Shown here one piece after another: positions 5,420-9,747 of a stretch of DNA of 9,747 nucleotides. Position 1 is the first letter of the stretch, and each line of letters starts with the position of its first letter. The notes below the pieces were generated by a model. It was not told where the DNA came from. It searched no databases and saw nothing but the letters and a program-made list of their open reading frames with translations. Source of the stretch: an uncultured Oscillospiraceae bacterium (GTDB lineage Bacteria; Bacillota; Clostridia; Oscillospirales; Oscillospiraceae); NCBI GenBank assembly GCA_905234575.1, contig CAJOIG010000050.1:1-9747 (forward strand). The letters run 5' to 3'. The translations under genes and the position numbers were made by a program.

Positions 5420-7127
5420 ACGCTGGCTGGACAGCCCCGCCCTCTCCGAGGCGGAATGGAAGGAGCTCGACGCCATTCGGGGCAACGACGAGGAGATCCG
5501 CAGCCGCTTCCGCGGCCCCCTGGAGTTCGGCACCGCCGGCCTGCGGGGCACCATGGGCGTCGGTCTCAACCGCATGAACGTCCACGTGGTCCGCTGGGCC
5601 ACCCAGGCCTTTGCCGCGCTCATCGCGGCGGAGGGCGGCGAGGCGCGCCGGAAGGGCGTCGTCATCTGCTACGACTGCCGGAACAACAGCCCGGAATTTG
5701 CCATGGAGGCCGCCTGTGTCTGCGCGGCGAACGGCATCCACGTCCGCCTGTTCGACGCCCTGCGCCCCACGCCGGAGCTGAGCTTCGCCGTCATCCACTA
5801 CGGCGCCACGGCGGGCATCAACGTCACGGCGAGCCACAACCCCGCCGCCTACAACGGCTATAAGGTCTACTGGTCCGACGGCGGCCAACTCCCGCCCCAG
5901 CACGCCGCGGCCGTCGCCAAGCGCATGAACGAGATCGACATTTTCGCGGACGTGTCCACCATCCCCTTCCAGGAGGCGCTGGAGCGCGGACTCATCGAGT
6001 ACCTCGGCGCGGAAACGGACGAGGCATTCCTGGAGAACGTCATGGGCCAGTCCATCGACCCGAAGCCCGTGCAGGCCGTGGCGGACCGCTTCCCCATCGT
6101 CTACACGCCCTTCCACGGCGCGGGCCACAAGCTCGTGCCGGAGGCACTGCGCCGTCTCGGAATCAAGCACATCCATCCCGTGCCGGAGCAGATGGTCATC
6201 GACGGCGACTTCCCCACCGTGGCGAGCCCGAACCCCGAGAACCCCGAGGGCTTCTACCTCGCCGTGGACCTCGCGAAGAAGGTCGGCAGCGTCCTCATCA
6301 TCGGCACCGACCCCGACTCCGACCGCGTGGGCGTCATGGCCCTCGGCAAGGACGGGGAGTACCACACCATCACCGGCAACCAGATGGGCTGCCTGCTCTC
6401 GGACTACGTCATCGAGGCCCGCCGCCGCAGCGGCAGCCTGCCCGAGCGCCCGGCCATCCTCTCCACCATCGTCTCCACCCCCATGACCCGGGTGATCTGC
6501 GAGAAGAACGGCGTACATTTCGAGGAGACCTTCACCGGCTTCAAGTTCATGGCGGAGAAGATCAACCAGTACGTCGCGGAGGGGACCTACCGCTACATCA
6601 TGTCCTTCGAGGAGAGCTACGGCTACATGATGGGCGACTACGTCCGCGACAAGGACGCCGTCACCGCGAGCATGATGATCGCCGAGATGGCCGCCTACTA
6701 CTATGAGAAGGGCATGACCCTCCTCGACGCTGTGGACGCGCTGTACGAGAAATACGGCTGGTTCACCGAAAAGACCCTGAACGTCTTCATGGAGGGCGTG
6801 GACGGGCCCGAGCGCATGGCGGCGCTGATGGCGGGCCTGCGGGCCGCGCCCCCGGCGGAGCTCGCCGGACAGCCGGTCATCCGCATGCGGGACTACCGCG
6901 ACGGCACCGTCGCCGTGCCCGGTCTCGGCGTGGTGGAGCACATGGAGCTCGCGGGCTCCAACGTCCTGTATTTCGAGCTCAAGAACGACACGAACGTCGT
7001 CATCCGCCCCTCGGGCACTGAGCCGAAGATCAAGATCTACGTCCTCGCCCGCGGCAAGAGCGCCGACGAGAGCCGCCAGCGCGCGGAGGACGTCGCCCAG
7101 GGAGCCCTGCGTCTGAGCGAGGCGTAA
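5394..7127 (+). CDS. Alpha-D-phosphohexomutase (phosphoglucomutase/phosphomannomutase)
   Basis: This 577-aa enzyme moves phosphate between C1 and C6 of hexose phosphates, feeding glucose-1-phosphate or mannose-1-phosphate into glycan and envelope precursor synthesis. All four active-site elements are present. These are the phosphoserine loop TASHNP (145-150, Ser147), the Mg-binding loop GTDPDSDR (304-311, Asp306/308/310), the sugar-specificity loop FEESYGY (405-411) and the phosphate-binding loop RPSGTEPKIK (538-547). The N-terminal LEFGTAGLRGTMGVGLNRMN (43-62) and the length fit the PgcA/phosphoglucomutase-phosphomannomutase type found in Firmicutes, not the shorter GlmM. The ATG at 5394 has an AAAGGAG Shine-Dalgarno about 9 nt upstream, inside the preceding small gene. 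Which sugar is preferred cannot be told from the sequence. Confidence 0.95.
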   Translation: MTDYRKEFERWLDSPALSEAEWKELDAIRGNDEEIRSRFRGPLEFGTAGLRGTMGVGLNRMNVHVVRWATQAFAALIAAEGGEARRKGVVICYDCRNNSPEFAMEAACVCAANGIHVRLFDALRPTPELSFAVIHYGATAGINVTASHNPAAYNGYKVYWSDGGQLPPQHAAAVAKRMNEIDIFADVSTIPFQEALERGLIEYLGAETDEAFLENVMGQSIDPKPVQAVADRFPIVYTPFHGAGHKLVPEALRRLGIKHIHPVPEQMVIDGDFPTVASPNPENPEGFYLAVDLAKKVGSVLIIGTDPDSDRVGVMALGKDGEYHTITGNQMGCLLSDYVIEARRRSGSLPERPAILSTIVSTPMTRVICEKNGVHFEETFTGFKFMAEKINQYVAEGTYRYIMSFEESYGYMMGDYVRDKDAVTASMMIAEMAAYYYEKGMTLLDAVDALYEKYGWFTEKTLNVFMEGVDGPERMAALMAGLRAAPPAELAGQPVIRMRDYRDGTVAVPGLGVVEHMELAGSNVLYFELKNDTNVVIRPSGTEPKIKIYVLARGKSADESRQRAEDVAQGALRLSEA

Positions 7128-7153
7128 GCTCCCCCTCGAAAGGAGGAAAACCA

Positions 7154-8098
7154 ATGAAACGCATCCTGTCCATTTTACTGATCCTGACCCTGGCCCTCGT
7201 TCTGAGCGTTCCGGTCCTTGCCGCGAACGAGGGCGCCGAGCGCGTCGTCGTCGGCGCGGACCTCAGCGAGGACCAGATCCTCTCCGTCTACGGCCAGTTC
7301 GGCCTCATGCGCGGCGCCGTACCCGAGCTCAAGGTCACGAACGCCGAGGAGCGCAGCTACTTGCAGGGCATCGTCTCCGAGAGCATCATCGGCACCCGCA
7401 GCATCTCCTGCATCTACATCAAGCTCCTCAGCGAGAATTCCGGCCTGACCGTCAGCACGAACAACATCACCTGGTGCACCCAGGATATGTACCGCTCCGC
7501 CCTCATGACCGCCGGCATCTATGACGCCGAGGTCCGGGTCGGCGCGCCGTTCCCCGTCTCCGGCACCGCCGCGCTGACGGGCATCTACAAGGCCTACGAG
7601 GACATCACCGGCCAGAAGCTCAGCGAGGAGGCCAAGGCCGCCGCCGCGGACGAGCTCGTCATCACCGCAGAGCTGGCCGACGCCCTGGAGGAGGCCGGCA
7701 TCCCCGTCCCGGAAAACAGCGATCAGCTCGCCGAGCAGGTCGCCCAGGCCGACGCCGTCGCCATCGTGAACGAGCTCAAGCTCATCCTCGACGAGACCCA
7801 GACCATGTCCGACGACGAGCTGCGGATCCAGATCATCAACATCGCGAACCAGTACGGCTACACCATCAGCGACGAGTACATCGAGAAGCTGATCTCCCTC
7901 TGCCGCAGCATGGAGGGCCTGTCCATCTCCGAGCTGACCGAGAAGGTGGAGCAGTTCAAGGCCGGCGTCGCCACCGTGAAGCAGTACGCCGACACCGTCC
8001 AGGAATACACCCAGAAGGCCGTCACCTTCGGCCAGAAGGTCTCCGGGTTCTTCGAGTCCATCGCGAACTTCTTCCGCGGTCTTTTCGGAAAGAACTGA
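7154..8098 (+). CDS. Secreted DUF1002 protein (YpuA-like)
   Basis: This 314-aa protein belongs, by its overall pattern, to the DUF1002 family of exported Firmicutes proteins (for example B. subtilis YpuA), whose function is unknown. A clear signal peptide is present: KR near the start, a hydrophobic core at residues 4-20, and a cleavage site after about residue 23 (VPVLA-AN). No lipobox cysteine follows, so the protein should be released or loosely wall-attached. The mature part contains GADLSEDQILSVYGQFG (34-50) and the region TVSTNNITWCTQDMYRSALMTAG, both family-like. A long Glu/Ala/Leu-rich helical section follows, then a final amphipathic segment rich in Phe and Gly (about 290-314). The start has a very strong Shine-Dalgarno (AAAGGAGG), 26 nt after the mutase gene. 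It is the last gene before the hairpin terminator. Confidence 0.85.
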   Translation: MKRILSILLILTLALVLSVPVLAANEGAERVVVGADLSEDQILSVYGQFGLMRGAVPELKVTNAEERSYLQGIVSESIIGTRSISCIYIKLLSENSGLTVSTNNITWCTQDMYRSALMTAGIYDAEVRVGAPFPVSGTAALTGIYKAYEDITGQKLSEEAKAAAADELVITAELADALEEAGIPVPENSDQLAEQVAQADAVAIVNELKLILDETQTMSDDELRIQIINIANQYGYTISDEYIEKLISLCRSMEGLSISELTEKVEQFKAGVATVKQYADTVQEYTQKAVTFGQKVSGFFESIANFFRGLFGKN

Positions 8099-8109
8099 TC
8101 CTGTCCCAC

Positions 8110-8150
8110 AAAAAAACACCGCCGTGTCATTCCGTGGACGCGGCGGTGTT
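8110..8150. terminator. Bidirectional intrinsic terminator
   Basis: A 14-bp stem (8115-8128 with 8137-8150, one G-T pair) with an 8-nt loop lies between two convergent genes. On the minus strand it is followed by seven T residues (complement of the A-run 8110-8116, partly within the stem), a strong terminator for the adenylating-enzyme gene. On the plus strand it is followed by a looser T-rich stretch (CGTTTGTTTG), ending the murA-to-DUF1002 transcript. Confidence 0.9.
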
Positions 8151-8163
8151 CGTTTGTTTGGCT

Positions 8164-9675
8164 TCAGCCGATGTGGGACTTTTTCAGCGTGACCCGGTCG
8201 ATCTTGTCGTTGATAGTCATGGGCAGGCGGTCCAGGTGCACCCAGCGGTTCGGCAGCATGTAGCTCGGCAGCTTCGTCTTGAGCTGCGCGGCCAGCGCGG
8301 ACTCGTCCTCCGCGCCGGTGTAGACGCAGACGATCTCGTCCTTTTCCGCGTCGAAGAGGCAGCAGCCGTTCGAGACCCCCGCCTGAGCGAGCAGCGCCGT
8401 CTCGATCTCCCCGAGCTCGATGCGATAGCAGCCCTGGTGCTTGATCTGGAAATCCTTTCTTCCAAGGAACAGGATCTCGCCCCGCTCGTTCCGGCGGGCG
8501 AGGTCCCCCGTGCGGTACATCCGCTCGTCGAAGGCGGTGTTCAGCGGGTTCTGGACGAAGGCCTTCCGGGTCTGCTCGGGGTTGTTGTAGTACCCGCCGG
8601 AAAGGCAGGTGCCGAGGACGCAGAGCTCCCCCGTCTCCCCCGGACCGACGGGCTTGTTCTCATCGTTCAGGAGGAGGATGCGGGTGTTTTTGCAGGGGAA
8701 GCCGATGGGCAGGGGCTCGTCGTCCCCGAATTCCCGGTCCACGAGGTAGTAGGTGCAGACGTCGGTGATCTCGGTCGGGCCGTACATATTGCAGAAGCTC
8801 GCCTCCGGCAGGGCGCGGCGCCAGACGTTGAGCTGGCGGTTCGGCATGACCTCCCCGCAGAAATACACGCGCTTGAGGGTGGCGGGCCGGGTGTGCTCCA
8901 GGATGCCGGAATTCGCGATGGCGATGAGGGCCGACGGGACGAAGAAGATCGTGTTGATCGCGTGCGCCTCCAAAAACTGCATCATCGTCTTGTGGAAGGA
9001 GAAGCACTTCTTCGGGATGATCCACATGGTCGCGCCGTTTTTGAGGGTGGAATAGATGTCGAGGGTGGAGTTGTCGAACACGAAGGGCGCCTGATTGCCG
9101 AAGACGGCGGTCCCGTCGAGATCCAGGGTCTCGTGCAGCCAGTCCGCCCAGTCAATGACGCTGCGGTGGGAGATGGTCACGCCCTTGGGCACGCCGGTGG
9201 AGCCGCTGGTGAAGAGGACATACAGCAGGTCCGTGTCCACATGGTCCCGGGCGATGCGGCCCAGGAGCGCGCCGTCCGGCTCCGCGGAAGCGGCGTCGGC
9301 AAAGAGGGCGCTGGGGGCTTCCCCCGCCACGGCGCGGGCATTCTCGGCATTCTTTTCGTCGTACAGGACGAAGGCGGGATGGAGCGTGTCGAAGATGAGG
9401 CGGATGCGGTCGGCGGGCATCTTCGTGTCGAGGGGCACATAGAAGCAGCCCGCGCGCACCGCGGAGAAAAACGCGGCGAGGCACAGGGGCGTCTTTTCCA
9501 TGAACACCGCCACCGGGGAGCGCGGCTCGATGCGCCGGGCAAGATACGTTCCCGACCGGCGGGTCAGCTCCCGCAGCTCGGCAAAGGTCAGGGCGGTTTT
9601 CTCGTCGGCGAAGGCGATCTTATCGGGCACGCGGTCGGCGGAGGCGTCCAGATATTCAAGGATGTTCGTCTGCAT
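8164..9675 (-). CDS. Stand-alone DltA-like amino-acid adenylating enzyme
   Basis: This 503-aa protein is an ANL-superfamily adenylation enzyme, which activates an amino acid with ATP and loads it on a carrier protein. Its core motifs are TSGSTGVPKG (156-165), FDNSTLD (200-206), FCGEVMP (272-278), MYGPTE (297-302), YRTGD (387-391), GRKDFQIKHQGCYRIELGEIE (405-425) and NDKIDR (489-494) with the catalytic lysine Lys491. Length, the lack of carrier or condensation domains, and stretches such as NQAPFVFD and FCGEVMP resemble DltA, the D-alanine:carrier ligase of teichoic acid modification. However, FDNS differs from the FDLS of B. subtilis DltA, so the substrate is uncertain. The ATG at 9675 is chosen because AGGAAGGA lies 6 nt upstream; the ATG at 9732 overlaps the promoter. 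Promoter (9711-9739) and terminator (8110-8150) flank this one gene, so no dltB, dltC or dltD partner is transcribed with it. Confidence 0.85.
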   Translation of the reverse strand: MQTNILEYLDASADRVPDKIAFADEKTALTFAELRELTRRSGTYLARRIEPRSPVAVFMEKTPLCLAAFFSAVRAGCFYVPLDTKMPADRIRLIFDTLHPAFVLYDEKNAENARAVAGEAPSALFADAASAEPDGALLGRIARDHVDTDLLYVLFTSGSTGVPKGVTISHRSVIDWADWLHETLDLDGTAVFGNQAPFVFDNSTLDIYSTLKNGATMWIIPKKCFSFHKTMMQFLEAHAINTIFFVPSALIAIANSGILEHTRPATLKRVYFCGEVMPNRQLNVWRRALPEASFCNMYGPTEITDVCTYYLVDREFGDDEPLPIGFPCKNTRILLLNDENKPVGPGETGELCVLGTCLSGGYYNNPEQTRKAFVQNPLNTAFDERMYRTGDLARRNERGEILFLGRKDFQIKHQGCYRIELGEIETALLAQAGVSNGCCLFDAEKDEIVCVYTGAEDESALAAQLKTKLPSYMLPNRWVHLDRLPMTINDKIDRVTLKKSHIG

Positions 9676-9710
9676 GGCGGGTCCTTCCTGTATCACGGAT
9701 TCTGACGTCG

Positions 9711-9739
9711 ATTGTACCACAGATCGCGGCATTCCACAA
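9711..9739 (-). promoter_or_regulatory. Sigma-A-type promoter of the adenylating-enzyme gene
   Basis: On the minus strand TTGTGG (9739-9734), a 17-nt spacer and TACAAT (9716-9711) form a good promoter. The TGG directly before TACAAT makes an extended -10 element as well. Transcription would start near 9704, about 29 nt before the ATG at 9675. Confidence 0.8.
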
Positions 9740-9747
9740 CCACCGAA

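Noticed and set aside
5373..7154. Long open frame of 593 codons on the minus strand opposite the phosphohexomutase gene
   Set aside because: It mirrors the mutase gene; third-position G/C bias removes stop codons in the antisense frame. Its translation is rich in Asp, Gly, Ala, Val and His without any recognisable domain.
7175..8119. Minus-strand frame of the same length as the DUF1002 gene
   Set aside because: The matching length is coincidence from antisense reading; there is no Shine-Dalgarno and the sequence is low-complexity.
8134..9705. 523-codon plus-strand frame opposite the adenylating enzyme
   Set aside because: It starts inside the terminator hairpin and runs antisense to a gene with complete catalytic motifs.
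1..9747. Defence system, mobile element, CRISPR array or biosynthetic cluster
   Set aside because: No transposase, integrase, repeat array, inverted terminal repeats or toxin-antitoxin pair is seen; the lone adenylating enzyme has no condensation, carrier or thioesterase neighbour.

Overview
The window is GC-rich DNA with strong G/C preference at third codon positions, densely packed with housekeeping genes. It most resembles a GC-rich member of the Clostridia, perhaps an Oscillospiraceae-like gut bacterium. The reasons are a one-piece tmRNA, a WalJ/YycJ-type metallo-hydrolase, a Clostridia-style MurA, a secreted DUF1002 protein and sigma-A-type promoters. The taxon is an inference from family resemblance; no rRNA marker gene is present.

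Left part, minus strand (12-1764): a trans-translation module. smpB and ppiB (a cyclophilin) overlap by 4 nt and are followed, 54 nt downstream, by ssrA (tmRNA) with a readable tag, ENDNLALAAA. smpB has its own promoter (TTGCTT-17-TATAAT). Upstream of it lies a probable 89-aa protein of unknown function (1495-1764).

Middle, plus strand (1910-8098): a Nudix ADP-ribose pyrophosphatase-like gene with an extended -10 promoter, then a tightly packed run. This run is murA (peptidoglycan precursor synthesis), a WalJ-like metallo-beta-lactamase-fold protein starting at a TTG codon, rlmH (23S rRNA methyltransferase), a small DUF2007-like protein, a phosphohexomutase and a secreted DUF1002 protein. murA has its own promoter inside the 3' end of the Nudix gene and a roughly 90-nt leader with a hairpin. 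The genes overlap or lie at most 26 nt apart, so they probably form one transcript ending at a 14-bp hairpin terminator (8115-8150). Several members serve the cell envelope: MurA, the WalJ-like protein, the sugar-phosphate mutase and the secreted protein.

Right part, minus strand (8164-9675): a stand-alone, DltA-like amino-acid adenylating enzyme. Its promoter is at the window edge and its terminator is shared with the plus-strand operon, so it appears to be transcribed alone, without dltB, dltC or dltD next to it.

No mobile element, CRISPR array, defence system or phage gene is visible. Most of the window is ordinary core genome. The points of interest are the tmRNA tag ending, the solitary DltA-like gene, the unknown 89-aa ORF and the operon arrangement.
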